IMG/VR virus record: IMGVR_UViG_3300032086_000293 | Location: 1 to 24,861 of that record | From: a virus | DNA: 24,861 nt | Direction: 5' to 3' (one strand) | Shown here: in pieces, positions 7,951 to 15,472 of the stretch | How the letters are laid out: every line of letters begins with the position of its first letter | How positions within the stretch are numbered: the first letter of the stretch is position 1 | Translations under genes and position numbers: made by a program | The notes under the pieces: generated by a model | The model's input: the letters and a program-made list of their open reading frames with translations, nothing else | Database searches by the model: none | Told to the model about the DNA's origin: nothing

Positions 7951-10900
7951 TAAACTAATCCTCTCAAATCTTGTTGTGCATTAAGCTGTCTTTGTTGTTT
8001 CTCTGTTCCAAATGAGTCTTGTCTAATACCCTTGATGAAACTGTCTAACTGTTCTGATCCTGCATTAGAAGAACCATTGCCAAGCATTGCTACCACATCT
8101 GCAGGTATAACATATTCGTCACGACTTAGCAAGGCTTTGTCAGGATTGTTGCCCTCTACTTCAAATAGTATTTGATCTGACATACCATCACCATTACCAA
8201 CTACCTGACCTTCAAAGTATTTTCCTACTTCACCACCTTGTGCATAACCTAATGCACCACGTACTCTATCTAAAAACGAACTTTGATCAGGAACAGTTAT
8301 TTCCTGTCCTCGGCTAATAACATTAGGATCAGAAATACTTTTATTTGCTTCAAGCAACTCATCTAAAGACATACCTTGTTGTTTTGCAATAGCAGATAAC
8401 GTATCTCCTGCTTGTACTTCATATTGTTTATCGTCACCGCTAAGTATATTTCTTAATATAGAAAGTATTCCTGCGTCTTTTTCTGTATCAGATAACTTAG
8501 CCATTTGAGTTTCTTTTTGTACAATGGGCATACCTGAATAAACAGAACTAAAAGGTTTATCATCATACATGTCTTTAGTTGTTGGAACAGATAGTTTTTT
8601 TAGTTCATTAGAAACAAGTTCCATGCGAGGTTTAATTCCTGATCTTTTTCTTTCCTCTGCTTTTCTATATTCTTCATTATTTAAAAATTCTTTGCTTGCT
8701 TTTTCATACTCTCCAGCGTTAATTAATTTTATAGTTTTAGGACTACCACTTAAACTTCCTCTAAACCATTCACCTACCATAGCTGTTTTTAAACTTTGCG
8801 GAAAAGAATCAAAATCTTTTATTTTATTTTTAATTTTAGGTAATCTTTTTCTTATATCTCTTCTTAGTAATAAGTCAGCTTGCTCTTCTGTTATTTCTTT
8901 ATCTGTCATTTTTACATTTTCTGTATGACCATAACCTATAGTTGGCTTGTCTCCTTTTGTAGGTATATAGGGCTTGGCTTTAAACTTTTCTTTTTCTTTT
9001 AAAAAAGAAACATAAGGTTCAATACTTTCTTCTTGAGGAATATCTCCTCCCTCTCTTAACCCTACCAACCCACCTGTGTTAAACCCAAAGTTAGTACCAG
9101 AAACAAAGGAAGAAGGAGCGGCTGACTGCCCCGGTGGAGTTGCATATGCTTGTGGTCCTTGGGCTAGTTGTTGTCCAATAACTTGTCCTGCAGCTTGCAT
9201 CTGTTGAAACAGTTGCTGATTACCTGTAGGCTGTTCAATAAACTGTTGTCCACGAGACATTGCCTGATCACGTTGTAGTAGTTCATCCTGCCGTGCACGT
9301 TCAGATATCTGTTGTTCCTGCTGTTGTAGCAGGGGTGTTTGTTGTTGCTGTTGTAGTACTGGTGATAGTTGTGACTGCAACACTCCCTGTTCAGGTGTAC
9401 CACCCTCTACTAATCTAACTAAACCACCCGCAGCTTTAGGATATAGTCCTGTATCTGCTGTGTCAAAGTATGAATGTCTTCCAGCACCCATTTCATTTAA
9501 TTGTAAATTTCTTGGAGAAGAAGCGTTTTGATTTATAAATTGAATAGCTTGTGGATTGTTCCTAAGAACAAGAGACATTAAAGCACTTACTCCACCCCTG
9601 CTTTCTAAGTCATTGAATACCCTGCTTGCTCTATCCTCTTGAGAGGGAGCAGCAGACATATCAGTGCGTATTCTCTCGCTTTCTGGTGTGATAGACATTG
9701 CTGTTAAACTAGAAGGTTGCCCACCCTCTTCTAAACCTACAAGTCCACCCTGTGCAGCATAACGATACTGTTCTGATAGTGGCTGATAACCACCCTCTAG
9801 TGCCATGCGAAGATACTCTTCTGATGAACGAGCAGGTGACTGTACACCACCAGCAAGTGTACGTTCACGTGGTACATAGGATGGACCTAATGTTGGTTCT
9901 TGTATATCTAATTCTTCATATTCTGGTGGTTGCATTAGTGTAGTAAGACCTGCACCAACATATGTCATAGGGTCTTTAAATGTTGCTTCTAAAAATTCAC
10001 CCGGTTTCATATCTGTAGGTCTACCACCAACATCTATATATTCTTGTCTTGTAATATACTCTCTACCAGTAAAATCTTTTGCTCCTGTTGCTTGTCTAAA
10101 TTTACTAGGTGCTTCATATGTTTTAGGATCAATCGTTGCAAATTTGTTTTCAGTTGCAAAACCTGCTGGATATTTTTCAAGTTGGGATGCTGTCATTTGA
10201 TCAACAGAAAACTCAGGTGTAGGAATTCGTGCCGCACCAGCAGTTGCTGTTGGAGTTGTATCAAGTATAGGTACTTGAGGAGTTAATGTTGCTTGTTGTG
10301 TAAGTGGAGTAGGTACTTGTCCAGCCATGCCTCCTCCATAATTTATTGCAGCTTGCTTTACTGAGGGTGCAACAGCAGAAGAAGCAGCAGTGCTTGCTGC
10401 TACATTTGCAGTAGTTGTTGGTAACGTAGTTTGAATTGCTTGTTGTGATGCTCCCTCAATAAAACCTTGTCCACCTATATCAGTTAGTGTACTTCCTCCT
10501 GCTCCTCCTGTTATTGGATCAATACCTGCAGGTGCACCAGAGAAAAATCCTGCAGTAGCGCCTGACATTAAACCACCAAGTGCAGCTTGACCTACTCCTT
10601 GTCCAGCAGCAAGACCACCAGCAAACCCTCCAACACCTGCTGCTAATCCTGTAGCAAGCGCACCTTTTCCTACAAGCATTCCAAAAGCTGGACCAAGTAA
10701 AAAACTACCACCAATTGCACCTATAGCAGGAAGAAGTGATTTAAAACTAAATGCTTCAGGTAGTCCTGTATCAGGATTGATTGTTAGTGTACCAAGAGAT
10801 GCAAGTCCCTGTAGTTCATCAGGACGTACATGCAACAACATGCTGTCACCATAACGTCCACGACTTGCAAGTTCATCTGCTACAGGTGCTAGTGGTGCAT

Positions 10901-11108
10901 CCTGTATGCTGCCACCATCAGCTACTGCAGCAATACCACGTGCCTGTGGAATACCTGAGTAAGAATTAAACTCCAGTCCACCCATACTTCCCATAGCTGC
11001 AATGTCCTTTGTAGGAACATATGCTAACTGTGTGGCAGGGTTGTTATCTCGCATATTAAGTAAACGAGTAAGTCCTGCTGCTGGTGCATTGGGGTTTATA
11101 TAATTCAT
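7950..11108 (-). CDS. Virion-associated GH24 lysozyme with LysM domain, ejection-type protein, 1052 aa
   Basis: Domain order: residues 28-55 and 91-118, two copies of a short module; about 123-195, a Gly/Ala-rich hydrophobic segment; about 575-660, a Gln-rich stretch; GGLVxLxxGG peptides at 454, 561 and 679; about 697-840, a phage-lysozyme (GH24) domain; 896-941, a LysM peptidoglycan-binding domain (YEVQAGDTLSAIA...); about 972-1052, a C-terminal region with GDGMSD and DEYVIPADVVAMLGNGS, a pattern common at the ends of phage virion proteins. In GH24 the likely catalytic Glu is E707, with Y714 and TIGYGHT (723-729) in the usual places. The size and neighbours argue against a free endolysin; it more likely cuts and grips peptidoglycan locally during DNA entry. 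The start lies 1 base after the stop of the 68-aa gene. Confidence 0.82.
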   Translation of the reverse strand: MNYINPNAPAAGLTRLLNMRDNNPATQLAYVPTKDIAAMGSMGGLEFNSYSGIPQARGIAAVADGGSIQDAPLAPVADELASRGRYGDSMLLHVRPDELQGLASLGTLTINPDTGLPEAFSFKSLLPAIGAIGGSFLLGPAFGMLVGKGALATGLAAGVGGFAGGLAAGQGVGQAALGGLMSGATAGFFSGAPAGIDPITGGAGGSTLTDIGGQGFIEGASQQAIQTTLPTTTANVAASTAASSAVAPSVKQAAINYGGGMAGQVPTPLTQQATLTPQVPILDTTPTATAGAARIPTPEFSVDQMTASQLEKYPAGFATENKFATIDPKTYEAPSKFRQATGAKDFTGREYITRQEYIDVGGRPTDMKPGEFLEATFKDPMTYVGAGLTTLMQPPEYEELDIQEPTLGPSYVPRERTLAGGVQSPARSSEEYLRMALEGGYQPLSEQYRYAAQGGLVGLEEGGQPSSLTAMSITPESERIRTDMSAAPSQEDRASRVFNDLESRGGVSALMSLVLRNNPQAIQFINQNASSPRNLQLNEMGAGRHSYFDTADTGLYPKAAGGLVRLVEGGTPEQGVLQSQLSPVLQQQQQTPLLQQQEQQISERARQDELLQRDQAMSRGQQFIEQPTGNQQLFQQMQAAGQVIGQQLAQGPQAYATPPGQSAAPSSFVSGTNFGFNTGGLVGLREGGDIPQEESIEPYVSFLKEKEKFKAKPYIPTKGDKPTIGYGHTENVKMTDKEITEEQADLLLRRDIRKRLPKIKNKIKDFDSFPQSLKTAMVGEWFRGSLSGSPKTIKLINAGEYEKASKEFLNNEEYRKAEERKRSGIKPRMELVSNELKKLSVPTTKDMYDDKPFSSVYSGMPIVQKETQMAKLSDTEKDAGILSILRNILSGDDKQYEVQAGDTLSAIAKQQGMSLDELLEANKSISDPNVISRGQEITVPDQSSFLDRVRGALGYAQGGEVGKYFEGQVVGNGDGMSDQILFEVEGNNPDKALLSRDEYVIPADVVAMLGNGSSNAGSEQLDSFIKGIRQDSFGTEKQQRQLNAQQDLRGLV

Positions 11109-11109
11109 C

Positions 11110-11316
11110 TTATAGTACCTGTTTTGGATTCATATAGTTTGACTGTGCCTTAGTCATATCAGCATGTAAAGTATTAGGATTATTATACAATGGAGTTTGT
11201 GAATATGCCATAGGTGAACCTGTAGTGTACTCCGGTGGTTGTACTAATCCAGTATTTACATTCTGTATGTAATTACTACTCTGCAAGAATTGTGCCATTT
11301 TATTTATATCATACAT
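11110..11316 (-). CDS. Small unidentified virion-region protein, 68 aa
   Basis: The frame is open to an ATG at 11334, but the ATG at 11316 is preferred. It forms TAATG with the stop of the 91-aa gene, as at many other junctions here, and has GGTGG about 10 bases upstream, whereas the earlier ATG has its only purine-rich stretch directly against it. The product begins MYDINKMAQFLQ and is rich in Asn, Gln, Tyr, Pro and Ser with few charges. It has no signal peptide, membrane helix or known motif. It stands between the nozzle/91-aa genes and the large lysozyme protein, so a small tail or core accessory role is possible. I do not recognise it. Confidence 0.55.
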   Translation of the reverse strand: MYDINKMAQFLQSSNYIQNVNTGLVQPPEYTTGSPMAYSQTPLYNNPNTLHADMTKAQSNYMNPKQVL

Positions 11317-11591
11317 TAGTGAAAGTCCACCCATCCTGTTCCGCTTACATAACCCCTGTATTTACCTGCACTTGCAGCAAATACTACATCTCCATTAGCA
11401 GGTCTTCCTATAGAAGCTACTGTAACTACTGTTAAAACTTTAGATGCAGGTGTACTATCAATCTGTACGTCTCTTGATTCAAGAAGAAACTTTAGTTCTC
11501 CTGCATATGAAACAAGATAGTTGTATAACTTCTCTACATCATTCTTATCTAAGTGTGCATACTGTGGTAGTTCAGGATAAAGAAAAGCCAT
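11316..11591 (-). CDS. Small tail-region protein, 91 aa
   Basis: The N-terminal half (MAFLYPELPQYAHLDKNDVEKLYNYLVSYAGELKFLLESRD, given here only as a helical, acidic region of about residues 1-45) is followed by a beta-rich end about residues 50-91 with GDVVFAASAGKYRGYVSGTG. That last part resembles the Gly/aromatic strand pairs found at the ends of short fibre or tail proteins. The ATG shares one base with the stop of the nozzle-like gene. No signal peptide, membrane helix or cysteine is seen. Its position directly behind the nozzle gene suggests a small tail accessory protein. Family not recognised with certainty. Confidence 0.55.
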   Translation of the reverse strand: MAFLYPELPQYAHLDKNDVEKLYNYLVSYAGELKFLLESRDVQIDSTPASKVLTVVTVASIGRPANGDVVFAASAGKYRGYVSGTGWVDFH

Positions 11592-13465
11592 TAGCGTTTA
11601 CCATCTGGCTGTAGTCCTAACCTTACACTACCCCACTTCCATGAAGTACCTATATCGGCAGTAGATACTCTAATGTTTGCCTGTCTTCCACGTGCACGAA
11701 AGTCAATCTTTTGTGTAGCGTTATTAATAGTGTATGGTCCTTTTTCAATTGTATCACCAGCAGGATACATTTTAGTATTAATTGAAAACCTAATTGATCC
11801 TTGATTGATAGTATAGTCAGGAACAATTTTATTCATAAACATAATCTGGTCACCGTCTTGAATATCAAAGTCAGCAGATTCAAGAAAAGAAGATAATGCC
11901 TGACCATCACCAGTGAAGACAGATGTAGGTTCGTTATCCCAGATATATGTATCAGCAGTAGCAGAAACTCTTCCTGTTGCAATTGTATTTAAAAATACAT
12001 CACTATTGTTAAATGTTGTATAGAAAGATGTACCATAGTACCAAGTATTTTCCATGAAGTTATAGATAACATATGCATCAGGTTCAGAAGAGTTGGCTGT
12101 AGGATACAACCATATAATTTCGTGAAACTCTGCATTAACTCCTGCAAATACTTTATCTTTGTTAGTCATATTAAAGTTATCATAGAGATAACGTCTTACT
12201 GTGCAATCTAGTTTTCTTACTCTACCATCAAAGACAAAGAAGTTATTATCACTCATCCAAAAACTTGCACCGTCCACATTAATTGCTGCATGTGGACCAA
12301 TCAATCCACAGTTAGAACCTAGTTGTGTAAGGTTAAATATAAAAGGTGGACCAACAAACTGAAGCGCATACATTGCTTTGTCTGTCCATACATGAATAGC
12401 ATTACGTGAACGAATACCACCTTGAATCTGTGTACCATCAATTAATTGTAACTCACCTGATGTAGAAGAAACTGAAGGTATCCAGTTAGAATAATCTTCC
12501 TGATCAGACCAGCGAATAAGAAGAGGATTGAATGTAGATGTACCATACTCTTCTGTACCAAATGCAATTACATGACGATCATTAGGTGAAACAACAATAC
12601 TATTTATTTGAGAAGGAGCAGTTCCTACAATTGAAGTTCTTACTGGTGCAGTACTTGCATCTGCATCCCAGTGTAGTAATGAACTACCACGACGTACAGC
12701 AAGAAGGTCTTCACCAAAGTTATCCAAGGACCACTGCGTTGCAAGAAAAGTAATATTAGAAGCGGTAGCAGGATTGTTCCATGCTCGCTCTCCTGTTGTA
12801 GAAGCACCAGCATTGTATACTCCTGCACCATAACCTAAACCCTGAATTGGATTTAGCTGTCCTGTAGCAAGAAGAAATCCTGCTACACCATGACCCTGAT
12901 TTGTCTCTGTACTTGTAGCAATGCTTGCAACACTAATATAAAAATGATTTAATCCTGATACACTTACAGCTTCAAAGGTAGGTCCACCATATGCTGAAGT
13001 AGAAAAGTCTACACCATTTGTACCAAATCCATTGATAGATGTATTAGAAAAATTAATAAAGTCTCCAACACTAACACCATTGTTATTGAGACTTACTTCA
13101 ATAAGATTAGAACCTACACTGGTAGAGAAGCTGCCCTGTGTTCCAATATCACCAATACTAACTGTACTTACAATTGGTGTAATGTCATAAGGCCAATCAC
13201 CATCAAGAAGGTACAGTTTCTTTTCTGTACCTACCGATAGTAGTTTGATTGTATCATTATTAATCCAAGTTTTTAAGTCTCTGCCTACACCAAGTATATC
13301 ATTGGTAGTATGCTTTTGATAACCTCTAATGTTCTCAGGTTTACCTTCTCTAAATCTTACACGATCACAATCGTACCATGAACCTTCCTCAGAATACTGA
13401 GTTGACTCACGGCGAATACCGGGTCTAAAATTAAATTTAGAAAGTGCTGATGCAGTAGAAGACAT
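11591..13465 (-). CDS. Tail nozzle/hub protein of the P22 gp10 / T7 gp12 type, 624 aa
   Basis: The N-terminus has FNFRPGIRRESTQYSEEGSW followed by YDCDRVRFREGKPENIRGY, a combination I associate with the packaged-DNA-stabilisation / tail tubular B family of marine phages. The rest is a long series of beta strands with repeated Trp/Asp/Gly turns (for example WSDQEDYSNWIP and SFWMSDNNFFVFDGRVRKL), consistent with the beta-propeller-like nozzle that closes the bottom of a short tail. Length fits this family (about 500-800 aa). It is separated from its partner, the gp4/gp11-like adaptor, by the fibre genes. The start has only a weak GGA 11 bases upstream and lies 7 bases after the stop of the 305-aa fibre gene. 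Family fairly sure; the structural role follows from the family. Confidence 0.72.
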   Translation of the reverse strand: MSSTASALSKFNFRPGIRRESTQYSEEGSWYDCDRVRFREGKPENIRGYQKHTTNDILGVGRDLKTWINNDTIKLLSVGTEKKLYLLDGDWPYDITPIVSTVSIGDIGTQGSFSTSVGSNLIEVSLNNNGVSVGDFINFSNTSINGFGTNGVDFSTSAYGGPTFEAVSVSGLNHFYISVASIATSTETNQGHGVAGFLLATGQLNPIQGLGYGAGVYNAGASTTGERAWNNPATASNITFLATQWSLDNFGEDLLAVRRGSSLLHWDADASTAPVRTSIVGTAPSQINSIVVSPNDRHVIAFGTEEYGTSTFNPLLIRWSDQEDYSNWIPSVSSTSGELQLIDGTQIQGGIRSRNAIHVWTDKAMYALQFVGPPFIFNLTQLGSNCGLIGPHAAINVDGASFWMSDNNFFVFDGRVRKLDCTVRRYLYDNFNMTNKDKVFAGVNAEFHEIIWLYPTANSSEPDAYVIYNFMENTWYYGTSFYTTFNNSDVFLNTIATGRVSATADTYIWDNEPTSVFTGDGQALSSFLESADFDIQDGDQIMFMNKIVPDYTINQGSIRFSINTKMYPAGDTIEKGPYTINNATQKIDFRARGRQANIRVSTADIGTSWKWGSVRLGLQPDGKR

Positions 13466-13472
13466 TTATATT

Positions 13473-14390
13473 TTATCCAAAAGATGAAACAAAAACTGTA
13501 TCTATAGCTGACACGCCTCTTACATTATATACAAGAAGGTCTACTGAATTTATTGAAGTAGACATTGTAGGTGCTGTCCCACCAACAAACTTAAATGAAT
13601 CTCCAAAGGCTAACGTCCTGCTTCCTGTACCGTCCTGAATAACATAGATATGACCTGTCTGACCTAATGCAGTATTGGTAGGATTTTGTAATGTTCTATT
13701 ACCTGCTAATGAAACAAGAAAGTTTGTACCTGAAGACAGATCAAGTGCAATAGAAGTTGCATCAGTAAGAGTAACAGGTGTGCCTGCAACCTGCCCTGTA
13801 AATGTTGCCTTACCTACAGTTTCAATTGATGTAGTAACAACATTAAATGCAGCGTTACTGACAAATGCTTCAGTAGCAGAAATACTTGTAGCAAATCCTA
13901 CTGCACTTGAAAATGCATTTACATCAGTAAATGTATTGCTTCCTGAAATAAGAGCGAAGGTAGAACTAAGATTAAAACCCTGTGCATTTAAACTGAAGAC
14001 CGAAACACCATCAGAAATAATATGTGCAATTGCACCTTCAGATATTGCAGAACCTGCACCTGCATCAGTTTTAAAAGTAATTGATGCAGAATTTTCTCTT
14101 GTTGTTTTATCGTTGACAATAAAACCTTTTGACTGTTCAGGTATAATTACATTAAGATTTGCAGAGACAGTACCTGATAGTTCAAGGAAAGCTGACCTAG
14201 ACTGATCTACTGTACCATCAGCGGCTGTTAGAGTTACATCTGCAGAAGATACAATTATAGTAGTGTATGCAGCAATAGCATCGTCAACCAGATCAATAAC
14301 ATTCTGATTAAGAATTGCTCCCCAGCTATTAGGGTTTTCACCATCGCCCTGTTTTTCTAATCTGATGCGAGTAGTATATGTACTTGCCAT
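13473..14390 (-). CDS. Short tail fibre protein, 305 aa
   Basis: The N-terminus (MASTYTTRIRLEKQ, then GENPNSWGAILNQNVIDLVD) matches a pattern I know from small fibre proteins of marine phages, in which this part is thought to attach to the tail. Residues about 45-200 are Ser/Thr/Ala/Val-rich beta strands with SNTFTDVNAF, typical of fibre shafts. Residues 205-305 form a module (LAGNRTLQNPTN, VIQDGTGSRTLAFG, APTMSTSIN) that is shared with the C-terminus of the 563-aa fibre. AAGGA lies 8 bases before the ATG. The gene follows the lipoprotein gene by 11 bases. It probably contributes to receptor binding or supports the larger adhesin. Confidence 0.75.
   Translation of the reverse strand: MASTYTTRIRLEKQGDGENPNSWGAILNQNVIDLVDDAIAAYTTIIVSSADVTLTAADGTVDQSRSAFLELSGTVSANLNVIIPEQSKGFIVNDKTTRENSASITFKTDAGAGSAISEGAIAHIISDGVSVFSLNAQGFNLSSTFALISGSNTFTDVNAFSSAVGFATSISATEAFVSNAAFNVVTTSIETVGKATFTGQVAGTPVTLTDATSIALDLSSGTNFLVSLAGNRTLQNPTNTALGQTGHIYVIQDGTGSRTLAFGDSFKFVGGTAPTMSTSINSVDLLVYNVRGVSAIDTVFVSSFG
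13476..13778 (-). repeat. Shared fibre C-terminal module, copy in the 305-aa fibre
   Basis: Codons 205-305 encode a module also present at 19451-19756. Aligned by eye, both copies contain LTDA.SIA.D, then LAGNRTL.NPTN, then QDGTGSRTLAFG and TAP..STSIN.VD. Only about the last 15 residues differ clearly. The similarity is at protein level; the bases have diverged. Confidence 0.8.
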
Positions 14391-14401
14391 TCTTACTTTC
14401 C

Positions 14402-14797
14402 TTATAAAGAGTTATGTTTTTGTGCTGCTACTGTTCCAGCAATTAGAATGTAACCAAAAAACTTTTTACTTACAACTGACTGTACTTTTATCACTACGTT
14501 AGAAACTTGATTGTAGTCTTTATAGCTGACTATAATCTCATGCACTACAAAAAGAGAGGGAGGATTAAGACGAATACACTTTTTTCCTAGTTGTTTTTTT
14601 ACAAGAGCAGTTCTAAAATTCTCTTCTGCTTTTGAATCTGCAAGAGCAATATCCAAAATGTCCTTCTCAGTTTCACATATTAAAAATACAGTTACTCCAT
14701 CTCCTATATTCCATGCTTCTTCTTTTGCTTGTGCTGTACTACAACTGGGCAGTATTGAAATAACAGCTACAAGAAACAATATAAGAAGAAGTTTCAT
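14402..14797 (-). CDS. Small secreted lipoprotein, 131 aa
   Basis: The first 19 residues, MKLLLILFLVAVISILPSC, form a lipoprotein signal: a Lys, a hydrophobic core and a lipobox-like LPSC, where the Cys would be lipidated after signal peptidase II cleavage. Pro at the -2 position is unusual but tolerated in lipoboxes. The following part (about residues 25-131) is a small mixed alpha/beta domain with two further Cys (around FLICETEK and GKKCIRL) that could form a disulphide. The gene sits among fibre genes and starts 3 bases after the stop of the assembly-like gene. Phage lipoproteins expressed in the host envelope are known to block receptors (superinfection exclusion) or to act in lysis (Rz1-type). 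The domain is longer than usual Rz1, and no Rz partner is visible. Function inferred. Confidence 0.65.
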   Translation of the reverse strand: MKLLLILFLVAVISILPSCSTAQAKEEAWNIGDGVTVFLICETEKDILDIALADSKAEENFRTALVKKQLGKKCIRLNPPSLFVVHEIIVSYKDYNQVSNVVIKVQSVVSKKFFGYILIAGTVAAQKHNSL

Positions 14798-14800
14798 TTA

Positions 14801-15358
14801 TTATACAGCAGTTTCTCTTGGGTTAACAGGCCAGTCATTAAACTCAGAAGCAACTTTACCTGCATCTGCCATCTCTTCTGTAAACACTGTCATAGCTTCA
14901 AGACCTGCTACATCTGTCTTTGCATCAATAGAAGCTTCTAGTGCATCAGCTTTTGCTCTAAGGTCTGTACGCCACTGTGCAAGGTCCGCTGGCTTTGCAG
15001 CACCAGTGTCCTGCTCTCTGATAACAATCCAGTCAGTCGATGCTAGATAACCACTTAGTACATCAGAGACATGCTTCTTCATTGTATCTTTGATAGCATC
15101 AACATCTCTGGCAGTTTGTGTTCTAGTAACAACAACTCTGTTCTCTTCAACAGCAGGTGCAGACTCAGAAGAAGTGTAGAACATATTTTCTACCATACTA
15201 CCTTCATATACATAAGGTACAATACCCAGCGCCTTACGTTCTTCATCTGTCCAAGCACGGGTAAAGATTGTCTTAGGATATTGTACATCATTAATTGTCA
15301 TGGCTTTTGGTTGGTTTATAACCTCTACCAACTGACTGCCCATAATTCTTGCCCACAT
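14801..15358 (-). CDS. Tail-fibre-assembly-like protein, 185 aa
   Basis: The N-terminal part (MWARIMGSQLVEVI, then PKAMTINDVQYPKTIF and a TDEERKALGI helix) and the C-terminal part (LASTDWIVIREQD, then LAQWRTDLRAKADAL) follow the layout of small phage proteins of the DUF4376 / tail-fibre-assembly kind, where a strand-rich start precedes a helix carrying W-R-x-x-L-R. Such proteins are usually encoded next to the fibre they help fold or trimerise. Here it lies after the 1324-aa adhesin and the 31-aa peptide. AAAGGA lies about 9 bases before the first ATG, which supports this start over the Met at residue 6. Family assignment is moderate, the chaperone role an inference from position. Confidence 0.6.
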   Translation of the reverse strand: MWARIMGSQLVEVINQPKAMTINDVQYPKTIFTRAWTDEERKALGIVPYVYEGSMVENMFYTSSESAPAVEENRVVVTRTQTARDVDAIKDTMKKHVSDVLSGYLASTDWIVIREQDTGAAKPADLAQWRTDLRAKADALEASIDAKTDVAGLEAMTVFTEEMADAGKVASEFNDWPVNPRETAV

Positions 15359-15374
15359 ATTTTAGTTTCCTTTC

Positions 15375-15470
15375 TTACATACAAACATCTTCATAGCGGA
15401 TGTTCTGTGATCGTCTGTAGTTGTTAAGTTCATGTGCTTTTTTCTTTTTACTAAATAACTTTTTAAACAT
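15375..15470 (-). CDS. Tiny basic peptide after the adhesin gene, 31 aa
   Basis: A strong ribosome site (GGAAGG, 6 bases before ATG) overlaps the stop of the 1324-aa gene and opens a 31-codon frame, MFKKLFSKKKKAHELNNYRR and so on to TAA. The N-terminal third is Lys-rich with Phe/Leu at 2, 5 and 6, so it could form an amphipathic helix. The gene fills most of the 114-bp space between the adhesin and the assembly-like gene, where every other junction in the block is tight; that and the ribosome site are the main reasons to accept it. No known family. Confidence 0.5.
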   Translation of the reverse strand: MFKKLFSKKKKAHELNNYRRSQNIRYEDVCM

Positions 15471-15472
15471 AA

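Noticed and set aside
7577-7984. 135-codon plus-strand open frame with poly-Gly and PPP runs opposite the proline-rich gene
   Set aside because: It is the complement of proline codons in the 221-aa gene; the minus frame has the ribosome site, the coupled start and a plausible coiled coil.
11317-11334. Earlier ATG (MGGLSL) for the 68-aa protein
   Set aside because: The only purine-rich stretch is directly against the codon; the ATG at 11316 gives TAATG and a correctly placed GGTGG.
13675-14205. 176-codon open frame on the plus strand inside the 305-aa fibre gene
   Set aside because: It mirrors the Ala/Thr/Val-rich fibre sequence, has no family features, and would be the only plus-strand gene in the area.
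14658-15050. 130-codon open frame on the plus strand spanning the lipoprotein and assembly-like genes
   Set aside because: It crosses two good minus-strand genes, shows no motif, and has no ribosome site.
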